64,000 nt of DNA from Achromobacter deleyi (lineage in GTDB: Bacteria > Pseudomonadota > Gammaproteobacteria > Burkholderiales > Burkholderiaceae_B). Positions within the stretch are counted from its first letter, which is position 1. Each line of letters starts with the position of its first letter. The position numbers and the translations under genes were made by a program. The stretch covers positions 3,348,001 to 3,412,000 of the forward strand of contig NZ_CP065997.1 of NCBI RefSeq assembly GCF_016127315.1. Reading direction: 5' to 3'. The notes under the pieces are model-generated. The model worked only from the letters and a program-made list of their open reading frames with translations, was not told the origin of the DNA and made no database searches. Shown one piece after another: positions 44,128 to 55,025 of this stretch.

Positions 44128-45919
44128 CCTGCCGCATCTTCCGGGTGTCTACCGGCACCTGGATGCGGCCGGCGAGGTCATGTATGTCGGCAAGGCGCGC
44201 GACCTGAAAAAGCGCGTCTCGTCGTATTTCCAGAAGAACCTGGCCAGCCCGCGCATCGCCCAGATGGTGGCGAAGGTGGCGCGGCTGGAGGTCACTGTCA
44301 CGCGCTCCGAAGCCGAAGCGCTGATCCTGGAAAACAACCTCATCAAGAGCCTGAAGCCGCGCTACAACATCCTGTTCCGCGACGACAAGTCCTATCCCTA
44401 CCTGCTGATCACCGGCCACGACTGGCCGCGCATCGCCTATTACCGCGGCGCCACCAACAAGCGCGGCCAGTTCTTCGGCCCGTTCCCCAACGCCTGGGCG
44501 GTGCGCGAGACCATCCAGATCCTGCAGAAGGTGTTCCGCCTGCGGACCTGTGAGGACACCGTCTTCGCCAACCGCTCGCGGCCCTGTCTGCTGCACCAGA
44601 TCGGGCGCTGTTCGGCGCCCTGTGTCGGCGCCATCGCGGCGCAGGACTACGCGTCGGACGTGCAGCGCGCCGTGCGCTTCCTGAACGGCGAGGCCAAGGA
44701 CGTGATGGGCGAGATCGAGGCCCGCATGCTGGAGGCCGCCGAGGCGCTGCGCTTCGAGGAAGCGGCCGCGCTGCGCGACCAGATGGGCTCGCTGGCGCGG
44801 GTGCTGCACCAGCAGACCATGGAAAACGTCAGCGGCGAGGACACGGACATCGTCGCGGTCGCCATCGCTGGCGGCAAGGTCTGCGTCAACCTGGCCATGG
44901 TGCGCGGGGGACGCCACCTGGGCGACAAGCCGTTCTTCCCGACCCACGCCGAGGGCGAGGCCGCGCCGCAGGTGCTGGAGGCCTTCGTGGCCCAGCACTA
45001 CACCGACAACGCGCTGCCGCCGGTGCTGGTCTGTTCGCACGCCTTGCCCGACGCCGGCCTGATCGACCTGCTGGTGGAGCAGGCCGGCGGCCGCCCGTCG
45101 CGCGTGCTGACCCGGCCGCAGGGCGCCCGCCGCGCCTGGCTGGAACAGGCGGTCAAGAACGCCGAGATGGCGCTGGCCCGCGCCCTGACCGAATCCGGCG
45201 CCCGCGCCGCCCGCACCCTGGCGCTGGCCGAGACGCTGGACCTGGATACCGACGAGGCTGCGCTGGACGCGTTGCGCATCGAGTGCTTCGACATCAGCCA
45301 TACCGCCGGCGAGGCCACCCAGGCCTCCTGCGTGGTGTTCGAGCACCACGACATGCAGCCATCGCTGTACCGCCGTTACAACATTGCCGGCATCACCCCG
45401 GGCGATGACTACGCCGCCATGCGCCAGGTGCTGACGCGGCGCTTCGCCAAAGTGGCCGACGGCGAGGCCCAGATGCCCGGGCTGGTGCTGATCGACGGCG
45501 GCAAGGGCCAGGTCGAGGTGGCGCGCCAGGTGTTCGCCGAGCTGGGACTGGACATCCAGGCGCTGGTGGGCGTGGCCAAGGGCGAAGGGCGCAAGGTCGG
45601 CCTGGAAACCCTGGTATTCGCCGACGGCCGTCCGCCGGTGGCGCTGGGCGGCGAGTCGGCCGCGCTGATGCTGATCGCCCAGGTGCGCGACGAGGCGCAC
45701 CGTTTCGCCATCACCGGCATGCGCGCGCGCCGCGCCAAGACCCGCAACGTGTCGCGGCTGGAGGAGATCGAAGGGGTCGGGGCGCGCCGGCGGCAGCGCC
45801 TGCTGGCCCGTTTTGGCGGTTTTTCGGGGGTGGCGTCGGCCAGTATCGAGGATCTGGCGTCGGTGGACGGGATTTCCGAGGATCTGGCCGAACGGATCTA
45901 TGAGGCGCTGCGTGGATAA
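44090..45919 (+). CDS. uvrC: Excinuclease ABC subunit C
   Basis: UvrC makes both incisions in nucleotide excision repair. The 609-residue protein has an N-terminal GIY-YIG domain ([31 protein letters not shown]). The Cys-rich region ([17 protein letters not shown]), a UVR motif ([18 protein letters not shown]), and the RNase-H-like domain ([39 protein letters not shown]) follow. Tandem C-terminal helix-hairpin-helix motifs end it. Its start lies inside the end of nagZ. Confidence 0.97.
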   Translation: MPDDFNLKSFLADLPHLPGVYRHLDAAGEVMYVGKARDLKKRVSSYFQKNLASPRIAQMVAKVARLEVTVTRSEAEALILENNLIKSLKPRYNILFRDDKSYPYLLITGHDWPRIAYYRGATNKRGQFFGPFPNAWAVRETIQILQKVFRLRTCEDTVFANRSRPCLLHQIGRCSAPCVGAIAAQDYASDVQRAVRFLNGEAKDVMGEIEARMLEAAEALRFEEAAALRDQMGSLARVLHQQTMENVSGEDTDIVAVAIAGGKVCVNLAMVRGGRHLGDKPFFPTHAEGEAAPQVLEAFVAQHYTDNALPPVLVCSHALPDAGLIDLLVEQAGGRPSRVLTRPQGARRAWLEQAVKNAEMALARALTESGARAARTLALAETLDLDTDEAALDALRIECFDISHTAGEATQASCVVFEHHDMQPSLYRRYNIAGITPGDDYAAMRQVLTRRFAKVADGEAQMPGLVLIDGGKGQVEVARQVFAELGLDIQALVGVAKGEGRKVGLETLVFADGRPPVALGGESAALMLIAQVRDEAHRFAITGMRARRAKTRNVSRLEEIEGVGARRRQRLLARFGGFSGVASASIEDLASVDGISEDLAERIYEALRG

Positions 45920-45999
45920 GGCCCGGAACGCCCGTTTCACGGCCGTCCGGCGGCCGCGAGGCAGCCAATGCAACCCGGCTGAGGTAGCATACGGACACT

Positions 46000-46572
46000 A
46001 TGCCAATTAACGTACCCATAATCCTGACGTGGCTGCGGATCGCCATGATCCCGCTGGTAGTCGGGCTGTTCTACCTGCCTGAAAGCTGGTTGTCCGTGCC
46101 GGTGCGCGATACCTTCGCCGCCTGGGCGTTCATCATCGCCGCGCTGACTGACTGGTTCGATGGCTGGCTGGCGCGCCGCTGGAACCAGACGTCGGCGTTC
46201 GGGGCGTTCCTGGATCCGGTGGCCGATAAGCTGATGGTCTGCGCCGCGCTGATCGTGCTGCTGGACCTGAGCCGTGTCGACGCCTTCATTTCGCTCATCA
46301 TCATCGGCCGCGAAATCACCATTTCGGCGCTGCGCGAGTGGATGGCCAAGATCGGCGCCAGCGCCAGCGTGGCGGTGCACCGGCTGGGCAAGTTCAAGAC
46401 CGCCGCGCAGATGGTGGCGATTCCGTGCCTGCTGTACAACCAGCCGATCCACGGCATTTCCACCAAGATGCTGGGCGACGTGCTGATCATCGTGGCCGCG
46501 GTGCTGACGGTCTGGTCGATGCTGTATTACCTGCAGCGCGCCTGGCCCGCGATCCGCGAGAAAGCGCAGTAA
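46000..46572 (+). CDS. pgsA: CDP-diacylglycerol-glycerol-3-phosphate 3-phosphatidyltransferase
   Basis: PgsA catalyses the committed step of phosphatidylglycerol synthesis. It has 190 residues with several membrane helices and the CDP-alcohol phosphatidyltransferase signature DWFDGWLARRWNQTSAFGAF plus LDPVADK (D-G-x2-A-R-x8-G-x3-D-x3-D). It lies 80 bases downstream of uvrC, the same order as in E. coli. No tRNA genes follow. Confidence 0.95.
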   Translation: MPINVPIILTWLRIAMIPLVVGLFYLPESWLSVPVRDTFAAWAFIIAALTDWFDGWLARRWNQTSAFGAFLDPVADKLMVCAALIVLLDLSRVDAFISLIIIGREITISALREWMAKIGASASVAVHRLGKFKTAAQMVAIPCLLYNQPIHGISTKMLGDVLIIVAAVLTVWSMLYYLQRAWPAIREKAQ

Positions 46573-46769
46573 ACCACGGCGGCCCGGCTCGCGTCCAGGG
46601 CCGTCCTGACAGATCAAGAGCGATGCCGGCGGGGCGAAAGACCGCGACCGGCCCGGCCGTGCGCCGCATTCGCCACTGGGACAACGCCGGCCAGGCCGGA
46701 CGTTGCTGGAGACAACCCGCGAGCCGCCCCGAGGCGGCCGCCTTTCGCCGCTGCCCGCGGCCTTGCGCA

Positions 46770-48056
46770 ATGACTACCGCTGCATCCAACCTGGCCTCGG
46801 ACGCCGCCGTCCGCCGCCGCGACTGGCAGATCATCCTGCTGATCGGCGTGGCCCATGCCTCGTCGCACTTCTTCCAACTGGTCCTGCCGTCGCTGTACGT
46901 GTCGCTCGGCAACGAGTTCGGGCTGGATTTCGCCCGCCTCGGCCTGCTGGTGTCGACCTTCTACGTGGTGTCGGGCATCGGCCAGGCCTCGTCGGGCTTC
47001 GTGGTGGACCGCATCGGCGCGCGGCCGGTGCTGTGGTTCGGCCTGTCGTGCTTCGTGCTGTCGGGCGTGCTGATCGGCTCGGCCACCGGCTACCCCATGC
47101 TGATGGCGGCCGCCGTGGTCGGCGGCATCGGCAATTCGGTGTTCCACCCGGCCGACTATTCCATCATCAACCACCGCATCACGGCGCCGCGCCTGGGCCA
47201 CGCTTTTTCCGCCCATGGCCTGACCGGCAACCTGGGCTGGGCCCTGACGCCCGTGTTCATGACCTCGATCACGCTGCTGGCCAACTGGCGCGTGGCGGCC
47301 TACAGCGCCGCCGCGCTGGTGGCCTTCGTGCTGCTGCTGACCGTGCTGGGCCGCAGCCTGCTGGGCGGCGCCGAGCCGGCCCAGGCCGACGACGCCAAGC
47401 CCGGCGCGCGCGCCGCGCCCAAGCCGCAGGAGGGCGTGCTGACGACCCTGGCCACGCTGCTGTCCAAGCCGGCGCTGTGGGGCGCGTTCCTGTTCTTCGC
47501 CTGCACTTCGATCGCGCTGTCGTCGGTGCAGAACTACACCATCCCGCTGCTGGGCCAGCTGTACGACCTGTCCAAGGTGGCGGCCAGCTCGGCGCTGTCC
47601 GGCTACATGGTGGCGTCGGCGGTGGGCATGGCGGCCGGCGGCTTCCTGGTGTCGGCCAATCCGCGCACCGAGCGCACGGTGATGGTGGCGCTGATCCTGG
47701 CCGGCCTGACGCTGGTGGTGCTGGCGCTGGGCCTGGTGCCGGCGCTGTTCGCCGCGCCGGTGGTGGCGCTGGCCGGCTTCTGCTCGGGCGTGGCCGCGCC
47801 GTCGCGCGACATGCTGATCCGGCGGGTGACGCCCAAGGGCTCCACCGGCTCGGTCTATGGCCTGGTGTATTCCGGCATGGACGTCGGCTCGGCGCTGGGG
47901 CCGCTGGCCTTCGGCCTGCTGCTGGACGCGGGCCTGCGCCAGGGGCCGTGGATCGGTGCGGGCGTGGCGTTTGCCGCCGCCGCGCTGCTGGCGCAGTGGA
48001 TCGCGGTGCAGGCGCGCCGCGCCGATCCCGCCGCCGCGGTGCCGGCGCGCTCCTGA
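46770..48056 (+). CDS. MFS transporter, fosmidomycin-resistance (Fsr)-like
   Basis: The 428-residue major-facilitator protein has 12 predicted helices. The first is WQIILLIGVAHASSHFFQLV; the H-A-S-S-H-F pattern is characteristic of the Fsr group. The MFS loop motif is seen as GFVVDRIGARPVLWFGL, and VFHPADYSIINHRI follows. Start 46770 is the best supported by homology, although no strong ribosome site is visible. It stands alone after pgsA and has its own terminator. The substrate is unknown. Confidence 0.85.
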   Translation: MTTAASNLASDAAVRRRDWQIILLIGVAHASSHFFQLVLPSLYVSLGNEFGLDFARLGLLVSTFYVVSGIGQASSGFVVDRIGARPVLWFGLSCFVLSGVLIGSATGYPMLMAAAVVGGIGNSVFHPADYSIINHRITAPRLGHAFSAHGLTGNLGWALTPVFMTSITLLANWRVAAYSAAALVAFVLLLTVLGRSLLGGAEPAQADDAKPGARAAPKPQEGVLTTLATLLSKPALWGAFLFFACTSIALSSVQNYTIPLLGQLYDLSKVAASSALSGYMVASAVGMAAGGFLVSANPRTERTVMVALILAGLTLVVLALGLVPALFAAPVVALAGFCSGVAAPSRDMLIRRVTPKGSTGSVYGLVYSGMDVGSALGPLAFGLLLDAGLRQGPWIGAGVAFAAAALLAQWIAVQARRADPAAAVPARS

Positions 48057-48087
48057 CGCGCCGGCCGCGCGCCGCCGCGCCCAGCAG

Positions 48088-48113
48088 AACGCCGCCCTCG
48101 GGCGGCGTTTTTT
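48088..48113 (+). terminator. Intrinsic terminator after the MFS gene
   Basis: AACGCCGCC (48088-48096) pairs with GGCGGCGTT (48101-48109) over a CTCG tetraloop, and six T residues (48108-48113) follow. It stands between two convergent genes. Confidence 0.9.
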
Positions 48114-48168
48114 CATGGTCGCGGCGGATCCGCCGTCGCCCGGAAAGGGGGCGCCTGCCGCGCCCGGA

Positions 48169-49245
48169 TCAGCCGTGCGCCTCGATATGGGCGGCGATGG
48201 CGCGGCCGATGTCCTCGGTGCGGGCTTGGCCGCCCAGGTCGGGCGTGCGCGGGCCGTCCTTCAGGCAGTGTTCGATGGCCGCCAGGATGGCGTCGTGCGC
48301 GTCCTGGCTGCCCAGGAACTGCAGCATCAGCGCGCCCGACCAGATCATGGCGATGGGGTTGGCGATGCCCTTGCCGAAGATGTCCGGGGCCGAGCCGTGC
48401 ACCGGCTCGAACAGCGAGGGGAAGGCGCGTTCGGGGTTCAGATTGGCCGACGGCGCGATGCCGATGGTGCCGGTGCAGGCCGGGCCCAGGTCCGACAGGA
48501 TGTCGCCGAACAGGTTGGAGGCCACCACCACATCGAAGCGCTGCGGCTGCAGCACGAAGCGCGCGGCCAGGATGTCGATGTGCTGCTTGTCGGTCTTGAC
48601 GTCCGGATACTGCTGGCCGACGGCGTCGGCGCGTTCGTCCCACCAGGGCATGCTGATGGCGATGCCGTTGCTCTTGGTGGCGACCGTCAGCTGCTTGCGC
48701 GGGCGGCGGTTGGCCAGGTCGAAGGCATAGCGCATGACGCGGTCGGTGCCGTGGCGGGTGAAGACCGACTCCTGGATCACGATCTCGCGCTCGGTGCCGG
48801 AGAACAGGCGGCCGCCCAGGTTGGTGTATTCGCCTTCGGTGTTCTCGCGCACGATGAAGAAGTCGATGTCGCCGGGGCGCTGGCCGGCCAGCGGGCACGG
48901 CACGCCCTCGAACAATCGGACCGGGCGCAGGTTGATGTACTGGTCGAACTCGCGGCGGAATTTCAGCAGCGAACCCCACAGCGAGACGTGGTCCGGCACC
49001 GTGGCGGGCCAGCCGACCGCGCCGAAGTAGATGGCGTCGTAGCCCTGCAGCTGTTCCTTCCAGTCGGGCGGCATCATTTCGCCGTGCTGCGCGTAGTACT
49101 CGCAGTTGGCCCAGCGGAAGGTGTCGATCTGCAGCGTCAGGCCGAAGCGGCGGGCGGCGGCCTGGACGGCGCGCAGGCCTTCGGGCAGGACTTCATTGCC
49201 GATGCCGTCGCCGGCGATGGCTGCGATTTTGTGGACGTGGGACAT
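48169..49245 (-). CDS. Tartrate/D-malate dehydrogenase (isopropylmalate dehydrogenase family)
   Basis: The 358-residue beta-decarboxylating dehydrogenase uses NAD and a divalent metal. Motifs include IAAIAGDGIGNEVLPEGLRA, YINLRPVRLFEGVPCPLAGQ, FFIVRENTEGEYTNLGGRLF, VVASNLFGDILSDLGPACTG and FEPVHGSAPDIFGKGIANPI. Its length and sequence fit the TtuC/DmlA type rather than LeuB. A divergent LysR gene mirrors the dmlA-dmlR pair of E. coli. Start 49245 (MSHVHKIAAIAG) is chosen over an upstream codon. Confidence 0.88.
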   Translation of the reverse strand: MSHVHKIAAIAGDGIGNEVLPEGLRAVQAAARRFGLTLQIDTFRWANCEYYAQHGEMMPPDWKEQLQGYDAIYFGAVGWPATVPDHVSLWGSLLKFRREFDQYINLRPVRLFEGVPCPLAGQRPGDIDFFIVRENTEGEYTNLGGRLFSGTEREIVIQESVFTRHGTDRVMRYAFDLANRRPRKQLTVATKSNGIAISMPWWDERADAVGQQYPDVKTDKQHIDILAARFVLQPQRFDVVVASNLFGDILSDLGPACTGTIGIAPSANLNPERAFPSLFEPVHGSAPDIFGKGIANPIAMIWSGALMLQFLGSQDAHDAILAAIEHCLKDGPRTPDLGGQARTEDIGRAIAAHIEAHG

Positions 49246-49322
49246 GGAGGGACCTGAAAAAGGAAGGGGGAAGGGCGTCCCGCGCCGCGCCATCGGGCGC
49301 GTCGCAGGGGATGGCAGCCATG

Positions 49323-49336
49323 GTAGGCGTGCCTAC
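49323..49336. promoter_or_regulatory. Inverted repeat between the dehydrogenase and LysR genes
   Basis: GTAGGC-GT-GCCTAC has perfect six-base arms with a two-base centre. It lies in the 137-bp divergent region, a plausible binding site for the adjacent LysR regulator, although it has a T-N10-A rather than the textbook T-N11-A spacing. Confidence 0.4.
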
Positions 49337-49382
49337 AGTCCATCTACAATGGCCTATCGCGTGAAATGAATATGCACGAATC

Positions 49383-50291
49383 ATGAATAATGACCTCTTG
49401 CCCGCCGATCTGCGCGTCTTCAACGCGGTGGTGCGCGCCTCCAGTTTTTCCCGCGCCGCCGAAGACCTGGGCATGTCGGCCGCCTACGTCACCAAGCGCA
49501 TCCGGCTGCTCGAGGCCAGCCTGGGCACGCCGCTGTTCCATCGCACCACCCGGCGCGTGGTGGTGAGCGAGGCGGGCGAGCGCGTCTACCACTGGGCCCA
49601 GCGCATTCTCGACGATGTCGAGCACCTGGTCGAGGAGGTCGGCGTCACGCGCCGCGAACCGCGCGGGCTGCTGCGCATCTGCAGCAGCTTCGGCTTCGGC
49701 CGGCGGGTGGTGGCGCCGGCGCTCTCGGCATTCGTGTCGCGCCATCCCGCGGTGCAGGTGCGCTTCGAGGTGTTCGACCGCCTGATCGACGTGGCGGCCG
49801 AGGGCTACGACCTGGACGTGCGGGTCGGCGACGACATCGCGCCGCACCTGATCGCGCGCAAGCTCGCCGCCAACCATCGGCTGCTGTGCGCCGCGCCGTC
49901 GTACCTGGCCGAGCGCGGCGTGCCGCGCAAGCTGGACGACCTGGCGGCGCACGACTGCCTGGTGATCAAGGAACGCGACCATCCCTTCGGCGTCTGGCGC
50001 ATGCGGCGCGGCGAGCGCGAGCACACGGTCAAGGTGCGCGGACCGCTGTCGGCCAACAACGGCGAGATGGTGGTGCAGTGGGCGGTGGACGGGCGCGGCA
50101 TCATCCTGCGCTCGGCCTGGGACGTGGGCCCGTTGATCGCCGCCGGCAAGCTGGTGCCGGTGTTGCCGCAGTACCGCCAGGAAGCCAACATCTGGGCGGT
50201 GTACCCGTCGCGCCTGAACGCCTCGGCCAAGGTGCGGGTCTGCGTGGATTTCCTGGAGGCGCATCTGCGCCAGCTGGACGCCGGCGCCTGA
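49383..50291 (+). CDS. LysR-family transcriptional regulator (DmlR-like)
   Basis: The 302-residue LTTR has an N-terminal winged helix (LRVFNAVVRASSFSRAAEDL, GMSAAYVTKRIRLLEASLGT, PLFHRTTRRVVVSEAG) and a substrate-binding domain of the YafC/DmlR group (PRGLLRICSSFGFGRRVVAP, YDLDVRVGDDIAPHLIARKL). Divergent placement suggests that it controls the D-malate/tartrate dehydrogenase gene and itself. The effector is probably the dehydrogenase substrate. Confidence 0.87.
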   Translation: MNNDLLPADLRVFNAVVRASSFSRAAEDLGMSAAYVTKRIRLLEASLGTPLFHRTTRRVVVSEAGERVYHWAQRILDDVEHLVEEVGVTRREPRGLLRICSSFGFGRRVVAPALSAFVSRHPAVQVRFEVFDRLIDVAAEGYDLDVRVGDDIAPHLIARKLAANHRLLCAAPSYLAERGVPRKLDDLAAHDCLVIKERDHPFGVWRMRRGEREHTVKVRGPLSANNGEMVVQWAVDGRGIILRSAWDVGPLIAAGKLVPVLPQYRQEANIWAVYPSRLNASAKVRVCVDFLEAHLRQLDAGA

Positions 50292-50458
50292 CCCGGGCAG
50301 GCGTGGCGACAGGCCGGCATGCCCGGCTTGCGTCAGGTCAAGCCGCCATGGCGGGGCGCGATGGGGCGCGGGCGCGCTTGACGCATCGCAAGCCGCCCGT
50401 CGGCCGGCTCCGATGTAATGACCTTGGGAACGACAAGGTTATTCAACAGGAGAAAGCC

Positions 50459-51463
50459 ATGGGAAAGAAGCACGCGATGCTCGCGGCGGGTGTCGTCATC
50501 GGATTGTGGGCGGGCCAGGTGTCGGGGGCGCCCCGGCAGGAGCCGATCCAGCCGATCGAGGCGGCGGTGGTCAAGGACCCGGCCAAGGTGGAGCTGGGCA
50601 AGAAGCTGTTCTTCGATCCGCGCCTGTCGCGCTCGGGCGCGATCTCCTGTAATTCCTGCCACAACCTGGGCATGGGCGGCTCCGACAACCTGAAGGCGTC
50701 CATCGGCCACAAGTGGCAGCAGGGAGGGATCAACTCGCCGACGGTGCTCAATTCCAGCCTGAACATCGCCCAGTTCTGGGACGGCCGCGCCAAGGACCTG
50801 CGCGAGCAGGCCGGCGGCCCCATCGCCAACCCGATGGAAATGGCCTCGACCCACGAACTGGCGGTGCAGGTGCTCAACTCCATCCCCGGCTACCGCGCCG
50901 AATTCAAGCAGGTGTTCGGCAAGGACGGCATCACCATCGACGAGGTGACCGGGGCGCTGGCCGCCTTCGAGGAAACGCTGGTGACGCCGAACTCGCGCTT
51001 CGACCAGTGGCTCAAGGGCGACGACAAGGCGCTGACGGTGAAGGAGCTGGCCGGCTACACCCTGTTCAAGAACAGCGGTTGCGTCGCCTGCCACAACGGC
51101 GTGGCGGTGGGCGGCAACTCGTTCCAGAAGATGGGGCTGGTGGCGCCGTACCAGACCGACAACAAGGCCGAGGGCCGCGCCGCCGTCACCGGCAAGGACG
51201 CCGACCGCTTCAACTTCAAGGTGCCGACGCTGCGCAACGTGGCGCTGACCTATCCGTACTTCCATGACGGCGAGGCCGCCACGCTGACGCAGGCGGTGGA
51301 CGTGATGGGCCGGCTGCAGCTGGGCCGCACCTTCACGCCGGACGAGAACGCGCAGATCGTGGCGTTCCTGAAGACCCTGACGGGCGACCAGCCGGCGATC
51401 CAGTATCCGCTGCTGCCGCCGTCGGCGGACGACACGCCGAGACCGGCGCCGTTCGTGAAGTAA
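50459..51463 (+). CDS. Di-haem cytochrome c peroxidase
   Basis: The 334-residue periplasmic peroxidase reduces H2O2 with electrons from c-type cytochromes. It has a signal peptide (HAMLAAGVVIGLWAGQVSGA) and two haem c sites: CNSCH in the low-potential domain (GAISCNSCHNLGMGGSD) and CVACH in the high-potential domain (FKNSGCVACHNGVAVGGNSF). The interdomain block MANPMEM-like segment reads ANPMEMASTHELAVQVLNS. It is a stand-alone gene whose 3' end faces queF across a hairpin. Confidence 0.92.
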   Translation: MGKKHAMLAAGVVIGLWAGQVSGAPRQEPIQPIEAAVVKDPAKVELGKKLFFDPRLSRSGAISCNSCHNLGMGGSDNLKASIGHKWQQGGINSPTVLNSSLNIAQFWDGRAKDLREQAGGPIANPMEMASTHELAVQVLNSIPGYRAEFKQVFGKDGITIDEVTGALAAFEETLVTPNSRFDQWLKGDDKALTVKELAGYTLFKNSGCVACHNGVAVGGNSFQKMGLVAPYQTDNKAEGRAAVTGKDADRFNFKVPTLRNVALTYPYFHDGEAATLTQAVDVMGRLQLGRTFTPDENAQIVAFLKTLTGDQPAIQYPLLPPSADDTPRPAPFVK

Positions 51464-51469
51464 ACCGAT

Positions 51470-51498
51470 GCGGCGCCACCGTTGGCAGGTGGCGCCGC
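51470..51498. terminator. Strong 11-bp hairpin between convergent peroxidase and queF genes
   Basis: GCGGCGCCACC (51470-51480) and GGTGGCGCCGC (51488-51498) form a perfect 11-bp stem with a 7-base loop. It lies just after the peroxidase stop and 47 bases before the queF stop, and may terminate in both directions despite a very short T-run. Confidence 0.55.
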
Positions 51499-51544
51499 CT
51501 TGGGGTTCACGAGGTGGCGCGCCCTTGGAGGCGCGCGCCGCCCG

Positions 51545-52369
51545 TTATTGGCGCACCGTGCGCACGTCGGCCGGCGGCGCCGTCTCGACGTTGCTGCGCC
51601 ACGGGTTGATGTCCAGTCCGCCGCGCCGCGTGTAGCGGGCGTAGACCGTCAATTGCTCGGGCGAGCAGGCCTGCATGATGTCGGTGAAGATGCGTTCCAC
51701 GCAATGCTCGTGGAATTCGGCGTGCTGGCGGAACGAGATCACGTAGCGCAGCAGCGCTTCGCGGTCGATGGGTTGGCCGCGGTAGCGGATCTGCACGCTG
51801 GCCCAGTCGGGCTGGCCGGTCACCGGGCAGTTGGACTTGAGCAGGCGCGAGCAGAGGGTTTCCTCGACCACGTCGCCGGCGCGCGTGCGCAGCAGCTCGG
51901 GCGCCGGCTCGTAGGTGTCGATCTCGATGTCGAGCTTGTCTATATAGATACCGTCCAGCTCGCCCATCCGCAGTTCGCCGAAACGCTGCGGCAGGATGAA
52001 GTCCAGCCCCACGGGCGCGCCGGCGGCGGCGCTCAGGTCGCGTTCCAGGCGGCCGCGCAACGCGGCCGAATTGACCAGCCGGGTCTGGTTGAACGAGTTC
52101 AGGTACAGCTTGAACGACTTGGATTCGATGATGTTGGGGCTGTCGGCCGGCACCGAGAACGTCGCCATCGCCACCCGCGGCTTGCCCTTGGCGTCGAGCC
52201 AGGACAGTTCGTAGGCGTTCCACAGGTCGACCCCGGTGAACGGCAGCGGGCCGCGCGCCAGGTTGAGCGCCTCGCGGTTGTGGGCGCGGGCGATGGGAAA
52301 CAGCAGCGAGGGGTCGTATTGCGAGACGTAGGTCACGCTCTGGCCCAGCGGGCCGTGAGACAGCGTCAT
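51545..52369 (-). CDS. queF: NADPH-dependent 7-cyano-7-deazaguanine reductase
   Basis: QueF reduces preQ0 to preQ1 in queuosine biosynthesis. The 274-residue protein is the long, bimodular YqfO-unlike form (E. coli 282). Blocks include [37 protein letters not shown], catalytic Cys in [20 protein letters not shown] and [14 protein letters not shown]. Start 52369 ([11 protein letters not shown]) fits family length; a longer form from 52459 is open but lacks a ribosome site. It is convergent with the peroxidase gene. Confidence 0.94.
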   Translation of the reverse strand: MTLSHGPLGQSVTYVSQYDPSLLFPIARAHNREALNLARGPLPFTGVDLWNAYELSWLDAKGKPRVAMATFSVPADSPNIIESKSFKLYLNSFNQTRLVNSAALRGRLERDLSAAAGAPVGLDFILPQRFGELRMGELDGIYIDKLDIEIDTYEPAPELLRTRAGDVVEETLCSRLLKSNCPVTGQPDWASVQIRYRGQPIDREALLRYVISFRQHAEFHEHCVERIFTDIMQACSPEQLTVYARYTRRGGLDINPWRSNVETAPPADVRTVRQ

Positions 52370-52691
52370 GGAAAGGTCGTCGGAAAACGTGGAGATGACC
52401 GCATTGTAGGCGCTCGCGAACGGTCCATTTTTCGCATCATGAAACGCCGATCCCGGCATGTGAAAGTTCGTGCTGCGCAGCAGCGCGCGGCCATTTCACG
52501 GATGACAATTCCGTTCCGTAATGCGGAATGAATCAAATAACTTATTGATTTTTATGAATAATATTTTTCATCTTATATAAGAGGCACGGCCACATTGCTC
52601 CGCAGCACAGGCATAGACTTTGTCCAACGATTCACGCAATGCAACCCCGAAGTTTTCTTGCCTTTTCAGCCATAGACCAAGGAGCATGACC
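52370..52691. other. AT-rich 322-bp region between queF and aceA
   Basis: No gene is supported here. From about 52530 to 52581 the sequence is strikingly AT-rich (CTTATTGATTTTTATGAATA, then TCATCTTATATAAG) in an otherwise GC-rich genome. It probably contains the aceA promoter. An inverted repeat lies just upstream of this tract. Confidence 0.6.
52508..52529. promoter_or_regulatory. Inverted repeats in the aceA upstream region
   Basis: ATTCCG (52508-52513) and CGGAAT (52524-52529) form one repeat; nested within it TTCCG-TAATG-CGGAA (52514-52528) forms another. The site lies just upstream of the AT-rich presumed promoter and could be an operator for aceA. Confidence 0.45.
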
Positions 52692-54011
<1,320 letters not shown>

Positions 54012-54066
54012 GCCGGACGGGATTGATTTTGCAGTTGCAGTTGTAGTGCTGTTGTAGGGTGGATTC

Positions 54067-54094
54067 AGGGTGCCTGCGGGCACCCTCTTTTTTT
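54067..54094 (+). terminator. Intrinsic terminator of aceA
   Basis: AGGGTGCC (54067-54074) pairs with GGCACCCT (54079-54086) over a TGCG loop. A run of seven T residues (54088-54094) follows. Confidence 0.92.
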
Positions 54095-54118
54095 GGAATG
54101 GCGGCGGATAAAGGTGCG

Positions 54119-54898
54119 CTAGCGCCGCGCCGCCAGGTACGCGCCGGGCGCCTGGCCCAGCACGCGCCGGAACGCGCTGGTGAAGGCGCTGGGGCTGGCG
54201 TAGCCCAGGTCCAGCGCGACGCGGGTCACGGGCTGGCCCTGGCTCAGGCGTTCGATCGCGGCCAACAGGCAGGCCTGCTGGCGCCAGGCGCCGAAGCTGA
54301 TGCCGGTTTCCGCGCGGAACTGGCGGGTGAAGGTGCGCCGGCTCATGCTGGCGGTGGCCGCCATCGTGTCCAGGTCCGCCGTGATCGACGGCGCCGCGAA
54401 CAGTGCGCGGCAGGCGCGCGCCAGGCGCGGATCGGCGGGCAGCGGCGCGTGCAGCGACAGCGCCGGCATGGCGGCGATTTCGGCCGCCAGCAGCGCCATC
54501 AGCTTGCCGGCGCGGCTATCCAGGTCGTACAGCGCGGGCAGGTCGATGGCCTCATCGAGCAGATGGCGCAGCAATGGCGATACCGCATGGACCTGGCATT
54601 GCGCCGGAAGGCGCAAGGCTCGCGCGGCGGCGTCGTTGAGGAAGGTGTTGAGCATGGTCACCGGGCCGCCCATGGTCATCTGGTGATCCACGCCCGCCGG
54701 CACCCAGCAGGCGCGCTGTGGTGGCACCAGCCAGCGGCCCGTCGGCGTGGTCACGCTGATGGTGCCGCGCGCGGCGAAGGCGAACTGGCCGCGGCGGTGG
54801 GCGTGCCGCGGAAACGTCAGGCCGGCGGGGTAGTCGCAGGCCGTCACGACCACGTCGCGCGGCAGGTCCTCGTAGGGATCGACCAGGGTATTGCGCAT
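54119..54898 (-). CDS. AraC-family transcriptional regulator
   Basis: The 259-residue regulator has an N-terminal cupin effector domain (GLTFPRHAHRRGQFAFAARG, WLVPPQRACWVPAGVDHQMT) and a C-terminal double helix-turn-helix (MSRRTFTRQFRAETGISFGA, VTRVALDLGYASPSAFTSAF, RRVLGQAPGAYL). This matches the YdhB/NimR-like group of AraC proteins, which often regulate a divergent efflux or metabolic gene. Here it is divergent from an alpha/beta hydrolase (127 bases between the starts), its likely target. Start 54898 is used. Confidence 0.88.
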   Translation of the reverse strand: MRNTLVDPYEDLPRDVVVTACDYPAGLTFPRHAHRRGQFAFAARGTISVTTPTGRWLVPPQRACWVPAGVDHQMTMGGPVTMLNTFLNDAAARALRLPAQCQVHAVSPLLRHLLDEAIDLPALYDLDSRAGKLMALLAAEIAAMPALSLHAPLPADPRLARACRALFAAPSITADLDTMAATASMSRRTFTRQFRAETGISFGAWRQQACLLAAIERLSQGQPVTRVALDLGYASPSAFTSAFRRVLGQAPGAYLAARR

Positions 54899-55025
54899 GG
54901 CCCGAATTCTATAGGAAATAACCCGATATCGAAGGCGGGCCGGCTGCGCCGCGCCTAGGATACCGGCATTGCCAATCGCGTCCGCCGCCAGGGCGCGGCG
55001 TATCGCCTGACCTTCCGGAGCCGAC

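Noticed and set aside
46573..46769. tRNA genes after pgsA, as in E. coli
   Set aside because: No cloverleaf or T-loop sequence could be found in this interval.
49366..49384. ATGA-N11-TCAT as a LysR binding site
   Set aside because: The right arm includes the LysR start codon, and the arms are only four bases, so it is likely chance. The palindrome at 49323-49336 is a better candidate.
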